A stretch of 64,000 nt of DNA from JAZKFT01 sp040386335 (GCA_040386335.1 JAZKFT010000009.1:62001-126000); one strand, 5' to 3'; shown: positions 7,828 through 17,178, numbered from the stretch's first letter. Numbers and translations are program-made. Notes: generated by a model not told the origin, from the letters alone.

Positions 7828-10800
7828 ATGATGCCGATGATGAAAACCTGCGCAATTCTATTGCTGCCAAAAAAGCTTCGGAACTATTGGTGCATTATTA
7901 TGCAAAGCTGCATGGCAGCTTTTGTGTGTTTGCCTGGTCTTGCACAATCCAATCAACCTTTGTTGACAAAAATACGGCAGGATTTTGTTCACGGACCAGA
8001 CGCCGCCCGTACCAAGCTTTGGTGGTTTCATGGCGAAACGGAAACGACCCGGGAAGGCATTACTGCCGACCTTGAGGCATTCAAACGCGAAGGAGTCGGC
8101 GGAGTGGTGTACTACGACCAGCAACATGGCAAAGGGGAAAATGCCTTAGTTGCTTTTTCACAAGAATGGTGGAATATGTTCCGCTTTGCCGCTGCTGAAG
8201 CAAAACGCCTGGGATTGACTTTTGAAACACATCTCTCCAACGGGTATGTTTCCGGCGGCCCATGGATCACGGAAGAGTTGAGTATGCAAGTGCTGGTAGC
8301 ATCCGATACATTGGTGAATGGAGGCCGGCATTTTAGTGGCAAGCTTCCTGTTCCTGCCCGGAAAAGCAAATCGGGCATCGTACGTGATGTGGCGGTTATG
8401 GCCTTTCCCGTACCCGCCGGAAACTTGGAAACGAGCCTTACTCATGTTGCTAAAATATCGTCCAACATCCCGGAATTAAATGCCGCAGCCATACTTTCTT
8501 TCAAAGAAACCAAACTGACCGCTATCCCTGCCCAAAAAACCGGCGCTTCAGTATTTATCGACCTGGAATTCAACAATGCTTTTACGGCCCGGAGTATTAC
8601 GTATCGTGTTCGTCCGAGAGGTAAATCAGCAACAGGTGCGATGAATATGCCTGGCCCTCCATCTGAAACTTTCTATGGTTACGGTTATGTAAAACAACCA
8701 GATTTCGGTCAATTGGAAGTTTCCCAGGATGGAATCACCTTCTCTAAAGTTTGCGATCTAAAACCGATGTACCAGTCGCCTACCTGGAGCCAAAAAACAA
8801 TTTCCTTCCCTGCTGTAAAAGGAAAGTATTTCAGGATCAACCTGCACGATTGGAATAACCTTGCTGATGCTGATCAGGCATTACAGTTGGGAAATGTGGT
8901 GGTTTCGTCGCAGGCAAAAACGGATCAATGGGAAGAAAAGGCGGCGCTGAACTCCGAATATATTGGAATTGATCAAACCCCTGGTTATTCCGGTTCCGAA
9001 GTAATAGATCCAGAAAAAATAGTGAATCTAACGTCCAAAATGGGCAACGACGGTCAGCTGGACTGGGATCCACCAGCGGGACAATGGGTCATCATGCGGT
9101 TTGTGCGTGTGCCTGTTGGCGTAAACACCAAGCATGGTCGTCCTAATTTAATGGGTTTGGAAAGCGATAAGCTTTCATCAATAGCCACAGCAACCCAATG
9201 GAACAACTATTTCAAAGTCATGTCCGATTCTTTGAAAAAAGTTGGTATTCCTCTAACCGGCCTTCACATGGACAGTCATGAAGCCGGCTCACAAAACTGG
9301 ACAGGCGGATTTGAAAATAAATTCAAACAGCGCCGGGGTTACGAAATCCATAAGTACCTGCCCGCTTTATTGGGCTTTATCGTTGGTTCAAAAGAAGCAA
9401 CCAGCGGCTTCCTGTACGATATGCGGCTTACGCTTTCCGACCTGGTTGCTGATGAATATTTTGGTACCTTAGATAGTTTGTGCCGGCGGGCAGGTGTGGT
9501 TTTCACGGGCCAGGCGGTAGGCAATGGACTCACGATGGTAGCCGACAACTTTAAGGCAAAAGGAAAAGTGGAAAAGCCGCAAGGTGAATTCTGGGCCTAC
9601 CAAACGCATGGAAGTTATGATGTAAAGGAAACGTCTTCTGCCGCCCATATTTACGGAAAGCCCATTGCATCGGCAGAAGCCTTTACAGATTTGAAATTTA
9701 GCCAATCGTTGGCTGAAGCGAAAAATGTGGCCGATTACGCCTTTGCTTTTGGCGCCCAGGAATTCGTTGTCTGTGCCTCGGCGTATCAACCGTGGCTGGA
9801 CAAAATCCCCGGTAGCACGGGTGGTGGCAGGCAATATGTGCTGAACAGGAACAATACTTATTGGAATTACAGCCGTCCGTTCTGGGATTACCAGGCAAGA
9901 TGTGCCGGCCTGATGAGGAACGGAATTTCTGTGGCTGATCTATGCATCTACCTTGGAGAAAATGCTCCGGTAAAACTGTTAGCGCACCGCCTGCCGGAAA
10001 TCCCTGAAGGATACGACTTTGATGTTTGCACAAAAGATGCATTGGTCAACAGGATGTCGGCTAAAAATGGGCGTATCGAGCTTCCCGATGGAGTGAGCTA
10101 CCAAATATTGGTGCTTGAAGCCAAAGCTGACATCTCCCTGGAGGCGTTGCGGCAGATTGCCAAATTGGTAAAAGAGGGTGTTACTGTCTATGGCGACCGT
10201 CCAACCGGTTCCCGCTTTTTGCATGATGCGGCTTTCGCAAAAGAATATCAAATATTGGTGGATCAATTATGGGACAAGACACCATCCGGAACAAAACTAT
10301 TTGGCAAGGGCAAAATGTATTGGGGAATGACACTGGCCGAAGCGCTATCAAAACAAGGAATCAAGCCCGACGCCGGCTTTAAAAGCGGAAACACAGTTAC
10401 TGACAAATTATATTTTGCGCATCGGCGTTTAGTTGATACCGATATATACTTTTTGAACAATCATAGCAAGAGCGTTTTCAAAGATTCCATTCGTTTACGC
10501 ACCAATGCATCTAACGCCGAATATTGGGATCCGGTAAGTGGAAAACAATTTGCGCTACCTGTTTCAGCATCCGGAAAAAATGGGCTTTTACTGCATATTG
10601 TTTTGCAGACAAATGAGTCTGGTTTCATTGTCACTTCCAGCCAGGCTCCGGCAAATCTGCCAAAGAAATTGAAAGGTATTGGCGAACATGTATCACCGGT
10701 TGAAGGAGAATGGAAAGTTCATTTTGATCCAAAATGGGGCGGCCCTCGTGAAGTGACTTTTACCACTCTTACGGACTGGACCGAAAATGCTGACAAGCGC

Positions 10801-11169
10801 ATCAGGTACTATTCCGGAACAGCCGTATATCGCAAAGCCATTCAAATAAATCAACCCATCGCGGACGAGCAGGTATTGCTTCGTTTCCCGAAGTTGGGTT
10901 CCATTGCCCGTGTTTTTTTGAACGGTAAAGAGGTTTCAACTGTTTGGTGCAGTCCTTGGGAAGCAGATATAACACCATATATTAAGAAGGGCGAAAACAT
11001 ACTTGAAATCCATGTGGTGAATGCTTTAACGAACAGGATGATAGGTGATGCATCACTGCCCCAGGCGGAGCGTTTCACTTATGCCTATCCTGAAATTGCA
11101 TCGCCAAAAGACCCGTTGGTTCCCTCCGGCATCATGGATAAAGTATTACTTATAAAACGATCAAAATAG
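7828..11169 (+). CDS. GH106-type alpha-L-rhamnosidase-like glycoside hydrolase
   Basis: About 1113 residues if started at ATG 7828; 7840 is also possible, and the frame opens at a non-ATG codon further up. The start is uncertain because the hydrophobic stretch ending MAAFVCLPGLAQS is the likely signal peptide. After it comes the GH106-like opening ARTKLWWFHGETETTREGI followed by LEAFKREGVGGVVYYD, then a TIM-barrel core with HMDSHEAGSQNW and a GEFWAYQTHG segment. The C-terminal ~150 residues form a galactose-binding-like jelly roll (VFLNGKEVSTVWCSPWEADIT). Family members cleave terminal alpha-L-rhamnose from plant polysaccharides and glycosides. The adjacent GH2 and GH43-like genes suggest joint action on a rhamnose/galactose/arabinose-containing glycan. 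No SusC/SusD pair is present in the window. Confidence 0.85.
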   Translation: MMPMMKTCAILLLPKKLRNYWCIIMQSCMAAFVCLPGLAQSNQPLLTKIRQDFVHGPDAARTKLWWFHGETETTREGITADLEAFKREGVGGVVYYDQQHGKGENALVAFSQEWWNMFRFAAAEAKRLGLTFETHLSNGYVSGGPWITEELSMQVLVASDTLVNGGRHFSGKLPVPARKSKSGIVRDVAVMAFPVPAGNLETSLTHVAKISSNIPELNAAAILSFKETKLTAIPAQKTGASVFIDLEFNNAFTARSITYRVRPRGKSATGAMNMPGPPSETFYGYGYVKQPDFGQLEVSQDGITFSKVCDLKPMYQSPTWSQKTISFPAVKGKYFRINLHDWNNLADADQALQLGNVVVSSQAKTDQWEEKAALNSEYIGIDQTPGYSGSEVIDPEKIVNLTSKMGNDGQLDWDPPAGQWVIMRFVRVPVGVNTKHGRPNLMGLESDKLSSIATATQWNNYFKVMSDSLKKVGIPLTGLHMDSHEAGSQNWTGGFENKFKQRRGYEIHKYLPALLGFIVGSKEATSGFLYDMRLTLSDLVADEYFGTLDSLCRRAGVVFTGQAVGNGLTMVADNFKAKGKVEKPQGEFWAYQTHGSYDVKETSSAAHIYGKPIASAEAFTDLKFSQSLAEAKNVADYAFAFGAQEFVVCASAYQPWLDKIPGSTGGGRQYVLNRNNTYWNYSRPFWDYQARCAGLMRNGISVADLCIYLGENAPVKLLAHRLPEIPEGYDFDVCTKDALVNRMSAKNGRIELPDGVSYQILVLEAKADISLEALRQIAKLVKEGVTVYGDRPTGSRFLHDAAFAKEYQILVDQLWDKTPSGTKLFGKGKMYWGMTLAEALSKQGIKPDAGFKSGNTVTDKLYFAHRRLVDTDIYFLNNHSKSVFKDSIRLRTNASNAEYWDPVSGKQFALPVSASGKNGLLLHIVLQTNESGFIVTSSQAPANLPKKLKGIGEHVSPVEGEWKVHFDPKWGGPREVTFTTLTDWTENADKRIRYYSGTAVYRKAIQINQPIADEQVLLRFPKLGSIARVFLNGKEVSTVWCSPWEADITPYIKKGENILEIHVVNALTNRMIGDASLPQAERFTYAYPEIASPKDPLVPSGIMDKVLLIKRSK

Positions 11170-11332
11170 ACACGTTGCTTATGTAGCGGATACATTGTAA
11201 AGTTTCGCAATAATTATTACAAACATGCAATCCGGTTAGTGTTGAGCGTCGTCCAAAATTGTGATTTCAGAGGCGACAGGGGAATGCTATATCTAATACT
11301 ATAAAGGTTTGAAAAATAAAAAACATATAACA
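11170..11332. other. spacer between GH106 and GH2 genes
   Basis: 163 bp without a credible gene, terminator or clear promoter. The two genes could be cotranscribed, but the gap is long for tight coupling. Confidence 0.4.
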
Positions 11333-13741
11333 ATGAATAGGAAAATCTTGCCAATTATTATTGCCGTTTTTTACACTACCGCTCTTTTTGCCCAGGGCCG
11401 GAGTGAGGATGTGAGAATCAACCAACTGTTCAATTTTGGTTGGAAATTCAAAGCTGGTGACATACCGGATGCCCAAAACCCTTCCTTCGATGATGGTGAC
11501 TGGCGGAAGCTGGATGTGCCACACGATTTCCAGATCGAGCAACCATGGGATAAAACAGCCAACCGTGGCCGTGGATTCAAAGCATTGGGAGCAGCTTGGT
11601 ATCGGAAAACTTTCAGGGTAGATCCCAGCTGGAAAGGAAAACAGGTGTTGCTCGATTTTGAGGGCATCATGCTATCAGGAGAAGTTTGGGTGAACGGAAA
11701 GAAGATCGGCCGGACAGATTATGGCTACCTGGGTTTTGAAGCGGACATAGCAGATATCATAAAATACGACGCGGATAACCTGGTAGCAGTTCGTGCTTCT
11801 ACAGCTGACGGTAATTCCCGCTGGTACACTGGTGGCGGCCTTTTTCGCGACGTGCACCTGGTGGTAAAAGACACCATTACTATCGCACGTCATGGCATTT
11901 TTATAACCACTCCAAATATCTCCAATACAAACGCCGAGGTGAACGTACAGGTAGAGGTCGCTGGTGTGAAAACCAAACAATATCAACTGGAGATCAATAC
12001 CAGGATATTTTCCGGGGAAGGAAAACAAGTAGGGGAAAGCAAAACGGTGGCTCCGCAAAAGCCAAACCTGGCATCAATTGAAGTTCCGTTGCCGAAGATC
12101 AATATTGCAAATCCGCAGCTTTGGTCCTGCGAAACGCCCAACCTCTATTCAGCGGAAGTTGTATTGGTATTGAACGGCAAAGTGGTTGATAGGCTTACTA
12201 AAAAGTTCGGTATTCGCACCATTGAATTCTCCAAAGAATTCGGAATGAAATTAAATGGCAAAAAGGTCTTTTTGAAAGGTGTCGCTAATCATGATGACCT
12301 GGGTGCCGTAGGTGTGGCTGCTTATGCAACGTCGATAGCAAGGATGATGGATCAACTGAAAGCATTTGGCTTTAATCATATACGTACTTCACACAATCCT
12401 TATTCAGAATCATTTTTTGACCTCGCCGACGAAAAGGGAATTCTCGTTGTGGATGAATTGTACGACAAATGGGGCAGCACCGTTGCCTGGGCCGGAACGG
12501 CGTCATGGAACGAGCTATGGTTCAACAATATGAAGGAATGGATCAAACGCGACCGCAACCATCCTTCGGTTATCATGTGGAGTTTCGGCAATGAGTTGCA
12601 GTTCCAGGAAGAACGCTGGAATTTTCCAACAGGCGATTGGGGTAAAACGACCTACCGCATCATGGATGTGGTGGCGAAACGTTACGACCCCACCCGGAAA
12701 ACGACAGTTGCAATGTATCCTGCGCGTGCCGGCGGTATTGTAAGAGCCAACCCGGATTTCCGTATTAAAGAAAACATCGTTCCACCCGAATTATCAACAG
12801 TGACAGAGGTGGCCAGCTTTAACTATACCTGGGAGGATTACCAGGAATATCTAAAGCATGCTCCACATATGATCATTTATCAAAGCGAAGCAGTAACCAA
12901 CGAGTTGGCCGCCCCTTATTTCGGCATGGACCGGGACAAAATGGTTGGCCTGGCTTATTGGGGAGCGGTGGAATATTGGGGAGAATCCGACGGCTGGCCA
13001 AAGAAGGGCTGGAACTATTCCTTTTTCAACCATGCCATGGAGCCTTTTCCGCAAGCCTGGCTGACTAAAAGCATTTTCAGGGACGAACCATTGGTGCATA
13101 TCGGTGTGGTGGATAATGAAGGAGAATCGAAACTGTGGAACGACCAGGTAGTGGGACAAAAAGTGGTTTCGGCACATTGGAACCGTCAGGACGGTAAAAA
13201 GTATAATCTCTATACATACACCAATGCCGATGAGGTAGAACTACTGATCAATGGAAAATCTGTCGGGGTGCAACAAAATTCCACCGATGTTAGAAAACGC
13301 AACACGATCTATTGGAAAGAAATTCCCTATAGCCCCGGCAAAATCACAGCGATTGGCCGCACCGGGGGCAAAGTGGTGGCGCAACACGAAATGGAAACTA
13401 CCGGGAAAGCGGTTGCCTTAACGATTGAAACAGAAAATGCTGCCTGGAAAGCGGATGGCATGGATCTTCAATATGTAAGGGTGTATGCCGTAGACAGCGA
13501 GGGGCGTAAAGTGCCAACCGTTGGCGGCGAACTGACTTTTGATGTCACCGGCGCCGCCCAATTAATTGCGGTAGATAATGGCAATCATTTAAGCGATGAT
13601 TTGTTTGCCGGAAATAAAAAAATACTTCACAACGGCTTTGCAATGGCTATCCTGCGTTCGTCGCAAAAGGGAGGAACAGTGACATTAAAAGTAACAGGTG
13701 CGGGATTGAAAGGGGTGGAGAAAACTTTCACATTAAAATAG
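11333..13741 (+). CDS. glycoside hydrolase family 2 (beta-galactosidase-like)
   Basis: 802 residues from ATG 11333; the upstream in-frame start at 11309 adds eight charged residues before the signal peptide MNRKILPIIIAVFYTTALFAQ. The domain order is typical GH2: N-terminal jelly roll (WKFKAGDIPDAQ, DDGDWRKLDVPHDF), Ig-like sandwich, TIM barrel, then two C-terminal beta domains. HIRTSHNPYS marks the barrel. The acid/base Glu is E421 in SFGNELQ and the candidate nucleophile is E519 in YQSEAV. It is exported, probably to the periplasm. Members cleave beta-galactosides or related beta-glycosides; the exact sugar cannot be read from sequence. It shares direction and context with the GH106 gene upstream. 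Confidence 0.9.
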   Translation: MNRKILPIIIAVFYTTALFAQGRSEDVRINQLFNFGWKFKAGDIPDAQNPSFDDGDWRKLDVPHDFQIEQPWDKTANRGRGFKALGAAWYRKTFRVDPSWKGKQVLLDFEGIMLSGEVWVNGKKIGRTDYGYLGFEADIADIIKYDADNLVAVRASTADGNSRWYTGGGLFRDVHLVVKDTITIARHGIFITTPNISNTNAEVNVQVEVAGVKTKQYQLEINTRIFSGEGKQVGESKTVAPQKPNLASIEVPLPKINIANPQLWSCETPNLYSAEVVLVLNGKVVDRLTKKFGIRTIEFSKEFGMKLNGKKVFLKGVANHDDLGAVGVAAYATSIARMMDQLKAFGFNHIRTSHNPYSESFFDLADEKGILVVDELYDKWGSTVAWAGTASWNELWFNNMKEWIKRDRNHPSVIMWSFGNELQFQEERWNFPTGDWGKTTYRIMDVVAKRYDPTRKTTVAMYPARAGGIVRANPDFRIKENIVPPELSTVTEVASFNYTWEDYQEYLKHAPHMIIYQSEAVTNELAAPYFGMDRDKMVGLAYWGAVEYWGESDGWPKKGWNYSFFNHAMEPFPQAWLTKSIFRDEPLVHIGVVDNEGESKLWNDQVVGQKVVSAHWNRQDGKKYNLYTYTNADEVELLINGKSVGVQQNSTDVRKRNTIYWKEIPYSPGKITAIGRTGGKVVAQHEMETTGKAVALTIETENAAWKADGMDLQYVRVYAVDSEGRKVPTVGGELTFDVTGAAQLIAVDNGNHLSDDLFAGNKKILHNGFAMAILRSSQKGGTVTLKVTGAGLKGVEKTFTLK

Positions 13742-13758
13742 TTTAATGTTTTAGGCAT

Positions 13759-13897
13759 GGCGCAGGCGTCCCGCCTGTGCCCAAAATATTGCAGCGTCCG
13801 CTGCGGAATAACGCCTCCTTAAAAATGTATAAAAAAAATTATATGGACCCCGGCAGCGGACGCTGCCAAAATGCAGGCACAGGCGCACGCCTGCGCC
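13759..13897. repeat. large nested REP-like palindrome
   Basis: Left arm 13759-13804 and right arm 13853-13897 are near-perfect reverse complements separated by 48 bp. Each arm contains two palindromes of its own: GGCGCAGGCG/CGCCTGTGCC and GCAGCG/CGCTGC. It fills most of the spacer between the GH2 and GH43-like genes and is much more GC-rich than its surroundings. Confidence 0.8.
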
Positions 13898-13931
13898 AAA
13901 AATACTCATCAATTATTCGATTTTTCCTAAT

Positions 13932-15221
13932 ATGAAATTAACGCCTTTGATGCATTCGGTGGAGGTAATACTCTCCCTATCTCTGCTGTCATCTACCCCC
14001 GCATCAGCCCAGTCCGATGATCAGTCATTAGTGAATGCCGCATCGACTGAACTAGTTGTCGTGAATGCAGAAGCCGCGTACGGCAACCTTACGCTGCCAA
14101 CAAATGTCAACGGCGCTACTGTGACATGGTCCTCAGGCAATCAGAAACTTTTGTCGGCCAGCGGAATCGTCAGTCGGCCAAAAGGTAGCGACGTTAAGGT
14201 GGTGTTGCATGCTACGATCACGAAAGGAACTGCGACAGCTTCTAAGGATATCACGGTCCGCGTCGTCAAGGCATTTAAAAAAGCTAAAGATGAGGCCTAC
14301 CTTTTTGTTCACTTCACCTTCTCAGATGAGAAAATCTATTTCAGTCTATCGAAGGGTAATACTCCGCTGGATTGGCGTGCACTCAACAACGGTAAGCCCG
14401 TGTTCAGTTCGACGATCGGAACAACAGGCCTGCGGGATCCCTATATCGTGCGTTCTCCGGAGGGAGATAAGTTCTACCTGATGGCAACCGATCTCAAGTG
14501 GTTCAAAGGCGACAAAGGCCCCGATCGTAAACGATACATCCTGGTCTGGGAATCGAACGACCTGGTGCATTGGTCAGCGCAACGGGATGTACTTGTTTCG
14601 CCCCCGAATGTGCAGAATACCTATGCTCCTGAAGCTGTTTGGGACGATTCGATTGGAGCCTACACTGTCTTCTGGACCTCGAAGCTGGACAGCAACAAAT
14701 ACTACACCCCGATGTATGCCACCACAAGAGATTTCGTGACGTTCACTGAAGCACAAATCTGGCAGCCTGGGGAGTGGCGCATTGACTGTACCGTGAAAAA
14801 GGTCGGCGACTGGTACTATCGTTTCACCAAATCCATAGATAAAGCGCATAACAATTGCCATGACATTGTCGAGGAGCGTTCAAAAGAACTGCGTGCGCCG
14901 CTCAATCAGTGGGAGACCGTCGATTATTGTATTGGTGCGAAGGTAGGCATCAACGAATCCGAGGCACCGCTGGTATTCAAGTCGAACCCCGGGGATATCA
15001 ACGGCGACTATTTCTATATGTGGATGGAGACCTGGATTCCAAAGAAAACGTACGTGGCTTTACGCACCAAAAGTTTGGAAAAGCCGAAATGGGAAGTTGT
15101 CCCGGTTAGTTTCCCTGACCCACTGCCCAAACACGGCGTCATCCTGCCGATTACGGCAGCTGAGGCGAAAGCCCTGTCTGCCGCGTACCAAACCGTCAAA
15201 ATAACTGAGCCCTTGTATTGA
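13932..15221 (+). CDS. GH43-like glycoside hydrolase with N-terminal Ig-like domain
   Basis: 429 residues with a signal peptide ending near STPASAQ. Residues ~35-115 form a bacterial Ig-like domain (GATVTWSSGNQKLL, SASGIVSRP). The rest is a five-bladed propeller of the GH43 type: GLRDPYIVRSPEGDKFYLMA with the conserved Asp, YAPEAVWDDSIGAYTVFW, then a later ESEAPLVFKS with a candidate acid Glu. Such enzymes remove arabinose or xylose, or cleave galactan linkages. By eye the codon choice is richer in GTC, TCG, GCG and CCG than its neighbours. With the GC-rich palindrome just upstream and a strong terminator after it, this suggests it arrived by transfer. Start chosen at the first ATG before the signal peptide. 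Confidence 0.82.
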   Translation: MKLTPLMHSVEVILSLSLLSSTPASAQSDDQSLVNAASTELVVVNAEAAYGNLTLPTNVNGATVTWSSGNQKLLSASGIVSRPKGSDVKVVLHATITKGTATASKDITVRVVKAFKKAKDEAYLFVHFTFSDEKIYFSLSKGNTPLDWRALNNGKPVFSSTIGTTGLRDPYIVRSPEGDKFYLMATDLKWFKGDKGPDRKRYILVWESNDLVHWSAQRDVLVSPPNVQNTYAPEAVWDDSIGAYTVFWTSKLDSNKYYTPMYATTRDFVTFTEAQIWQPGEWRIDCTVKKVGDWYYRFTKSIDKAHNNCHDIVEERSKELRAPLNQWETVDYCIGAKVGINESEAPLVFKSNPGDINGDYFYMWMETWIPKKTYVALRTKSLEKPKWEVVPVSFPDPLPKHGVILPITAAEAKALSAAYQTVKITEPLY

Positions 15222-15265
15222 AGCCGCAATATCACTTGTGCAAACCTGGAGCTTATTGTAGCAAC

Positions 15266-15294
15266 GCAAAAGCCGCACAATGTGCGGCTTTTGC
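15266..15294. terminator. strong intrinsic terminator
   Basis: A perfect 13-bp stem (GCAAAAGCCGCAC / GTGCGGCTTTTGC) closes a three-base loop, with A-run and T-run on the two sides. It can serve both the GH43-like gene and the tRNA-Leu transcript coming from the right. Confidence 0.85.
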
Positions 15295-15315
15295 AATTAA
15301 CTGACTTTTATTTTG

Positions 15316-15397
15316 TCCGGGCGGAGGGACTCGAACCCCCATGCCTCACGGCGCCAGATCCTAAGTCTGGTACGTCTACCAATTTCGCCACGCCCGG
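15316..15397 (-). tRNA. tRNA-Leu(UAG)
   Basis: 82-nt class II tRNA without an encoded CCA. The acceptor 7-mers CCGGGCG and CGCCCGG pair fully, followed by discriminator A. The D-arm is TGGCGAAATTGGTAGACG. The anticodon stem CCAGA/TCTGG carries loop CTTAGGA with anticodon UAG. A long variable arm precedes a regular T-arm with TTCGAGT. It reads CUA and related Leu codons. A degraded partial copy of its 5' half lies 877 bp to the right. Confidence 0.93.
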
Positions 15398-15445
15398 CGG
15401 GGCGGCAAAAATAGGGGAATGAGAGAAAAAAGGGCATGATTTTTT
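15341..15445. repeat. direct repeat, copy 1 (tRNA-Leu 5' half plus leader)
   Basis: The segment from the variable arm of tRNA-Leu through its 5' end and ~45 bp of upstream leader (GGGGCGGCAAAAATAGGGG...) is repeated at 16218-16322 in the same orientation, offset 877 bp, with scattered mismatches. The DUF421 gene lies between the copies. Confidence 0.85.
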
Positions 15446-15510
15446 AGATGGAGATTTGGAAACCATGTAGAACACCTGTTATCTTAATCCACCTCTAAAC
15501 CATCTACCCC

Positions 15511-16209
15511 ATGACTTTATTAGATTCTTTTAACTGGCACACGCTATTGTTAGGTGAAGAAGACTGGAGCTTTTTACCCGAAGTGCTCCTCCGCAGTGTT
15601 ATCATGTTCCTTATAACAATAGTGGCGCTCCGCGTTATTGGTAAGCGCGGCATTATGCAAGGCGTTTTTGAAATTGTAACGATCATCACCTTAGGATCGG
15701 CGGCAGGTGATCCCATGTTTTACAAAAAGGTAGGCCTGCTGCCAGCCATCATGGTCTTTATTGCCATCGTATTGATGTATCGGCTGGTGAATTATTTTGT
15801 ATCCAGGTATAAACTGGTGGAGCGCCTGGTAGAGGGTGAACATGCAAGACTGATAAAGGATGGTCGCTTTGCGGTTGAAAATTTTAAGCCGGAAGAATTG
15901 GGAAAAGATGAAATTTTCGCTGACCTGCGTCTGAAGGGAGTTAGCCACCTGGGCCAGGTAGAGGCAGCTTATATTGAAGCTTCAGGAAGCATCAGTATTT
16001 TCTTTTTCCCCGACGAAAAAGTAGGTTGCGGCCTGCCAATACGGCCCGAAATATTTGAGAAGCAAGCAGAGGCAATTACCGACCCGGGTATATATGCCTG
16101 TGCCTATTGTGGCAATACCGCACAGATAGCAGTTACACCAAAGCACGATTGCCCGGTTTGCCGGGAAACGAAATGGGTAAAGGCCACAGATGAGCGGCGG
16201 GTGAAATAG
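15511..16209 (+). CDS. DUF421 (YetF-like) membrane protein with C-terminal zinc-ribbon-like tail
   Basis: 232 residues from ATG 15511. Three membrane segments lie in the first ~105 residues (LLRSVIMFLITIVALRVIG; IVTIITLGSAAGDP; LLPAIMVFIAIVLMY). A cytoplasmic DUF421 domain follows, with ARLIKDGRF and the LRLKGV-type strand. YetF-like proteins sit in the inner membrane; their activity is not established. An unusual addition is the last ~40 residues: CAYC and CPVC pairs 17 residues apart, a zinc-ribbon or rubredoxin-like knuckle. The gene is enclosed by direct repeats of tRNA-Leu material, so it may have entered or been duplicated as a unit. Confidence 0.88.
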   Translation: MTLLDSFNWHTLLLGEEDWSFLPEVLLRSVIMFLITIVALRVIGKRGIMQGVFEIVTIITLGSAAGDPMFYKKVGLLPAIMVFIAIVLMYRLVNYFVSRYKLVERLVEGEHARLIKDGRFAVENFKPEELGKDEIFADLRLKGVSHLGQVEAAYIEASGSISIFFFPDEKVGCGLPIRPEIFEKQAEAITDPGIYACAYCGNTAQIAVTPKHDCPVCRETKWVKATDERRVK

Positions 16210-16217
16210 TAACCTGA

Positions 16218-16274
16218 ATGCCTGCCGGCGCCAGATCCTAAGTCTGGTACGTCTACCAATTTCGCTACGCATGG
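16218..16274 (-). pseudogene. tRNA-Leu 5'-half remnant (repeat copy 2)
   Basis: Matches the intact tRNA-Leu from the variable arm to the 5' end, including the whole anticodon arm, but lacks the T-arm and 3' acceptor strand. The acceptor 5' strand is also mutated (CGCATGG on the plus strand versus CGCCCGG), so it cannot form a tRNA. Homology continues into the leader to about 16322. Confidence 0.85.
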
Positions 16275-16503
16275 CGGGGCGGAAAAAAATAGGGGAATGA
16301 TAGAAAAATGCCCGCGAATTTTTTATCTGAAAGTTTGCAGAGGAATAGTAATCGTTGTGACAATGATGATAGGTATGTCAAAAAATGGCAGCTAGATTTT
16401 TCAATATAGTTAAGTGATACGCCTTAGGCGCCCTGGCCCACCTGTTCAATTTAAGGAAGGATTACTTGCACAAGTATGTCATCAGGCACCTTAACTTAGA
16501 TAT
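16275..16503. other. spacer after the tRNA remnant
   Basis: Apart from the tail of the direct repeat (to ~16322), no gene was seen. A small ACTTGCACAAGT palindrome and a GCCTTAGGCGCCC stretch are present, without a recognisable role. Confidence 0.4.
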
Positions 16504-17178
16504 ATGGAGCAAAAAGATGTAGCCCATATTTACCCATTGATTGTACCAGCAGGTTACTACGATGAAAAAGCATGGGACTTACCGCATTATCCATTTGCCA
16601 ACAATGCATTTATTCTTACCTGGGTCCATTTTATTGGAGATAGCGCTATGGGTTATTTAACCCGAAAGGATTTTGATTATTTTAATGCAAGCAACCAAAA
16701 CTGGCAACAACAATCTTTTGAAAACCTGCGCCTATCGGGTTATGAACATGAACACTTTTTCACGAGTTATAAAATGGATCGCAGTAATGGGCAACTACAA
16801 TGGCTTTCATTTATGAACACTGATGCTGTTGGGTCGGGAAGGATCTTATTTTCCGATGAATTGAGCAGGGCTTTTCCAAACGGATATTATGTTGCCTTGC
16901 CCGACAGGAGTTGCGGTATGGTCATCGCAAAAGATATAAGTGAAGATGATCTGAAGAAGATCACTATTATGATCAAAGAGATGCACCAAAAAGCCACCAC
17001 GCCTATGTCAGGAAAAGTTCATTTGCCCCAGGAATTTGAATTGCCTGAGCAATGGACAAGGCCGATTGACATTGACTGTTCAGAATCTCTGGTTGCAGAG
17101 ATGATTGAAGTTAGAAATACAACAGCTAATCCTTCGTTGTTCTCTAAAATCAAAAATTGGATCCAAAAGAAATTGTAG
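16504..17178 (+). CDS. hypothetical cytosolic protein
   Basis: 224 residues, no signal peptide or membrane span. The mid-region FPNGYYVALPDRSCGMVIAK weakly recalls the C-terminal half of DUF1444/YtpQ proteins, and the first half is rich in aromatic residues. That resemblance is too weak to assign a role. It is flanked by 230 and 146 bp of non-coding sequence, so it is probably transcribed singly. Codon use and start (ATG after ATTTAGATAT-like A/T-rich sequence) look normal for the region. Confidence 0.7.
   Translation: MEQKDVAHIYPLIVPAGYYDEKAWDLPHYPFANNAFILTWVHFIGDSAMGYLTRKDFDYFNASNQNWQQQSFENLRLSGYEHEHFFTSYKMDRSNGQLQWLSFMNTDAVGSGRILFSDELSRAFPNGYYVALPDRSCGMVIAKDISEDDLKKITIMIKEMHQKATTPMSGKVHLPQEFELPEQWTRPIDIDCSESLVAEMIEVRNTTANPSLFSKIKNWIQKKL

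Noticed and set aside
13759..13897. Plain transcription terminator of the GH2 gene
   Set aside because: Arms are too long, GC-rich and separated by 48 bp, with no U-tract; a repeat element fits better.
16218..16274. Second tRNA-Leu gene
   Set aside because: No T-arm or 3' acceptor strand, and the 5' acceptor strand is mutated; only a remnant.
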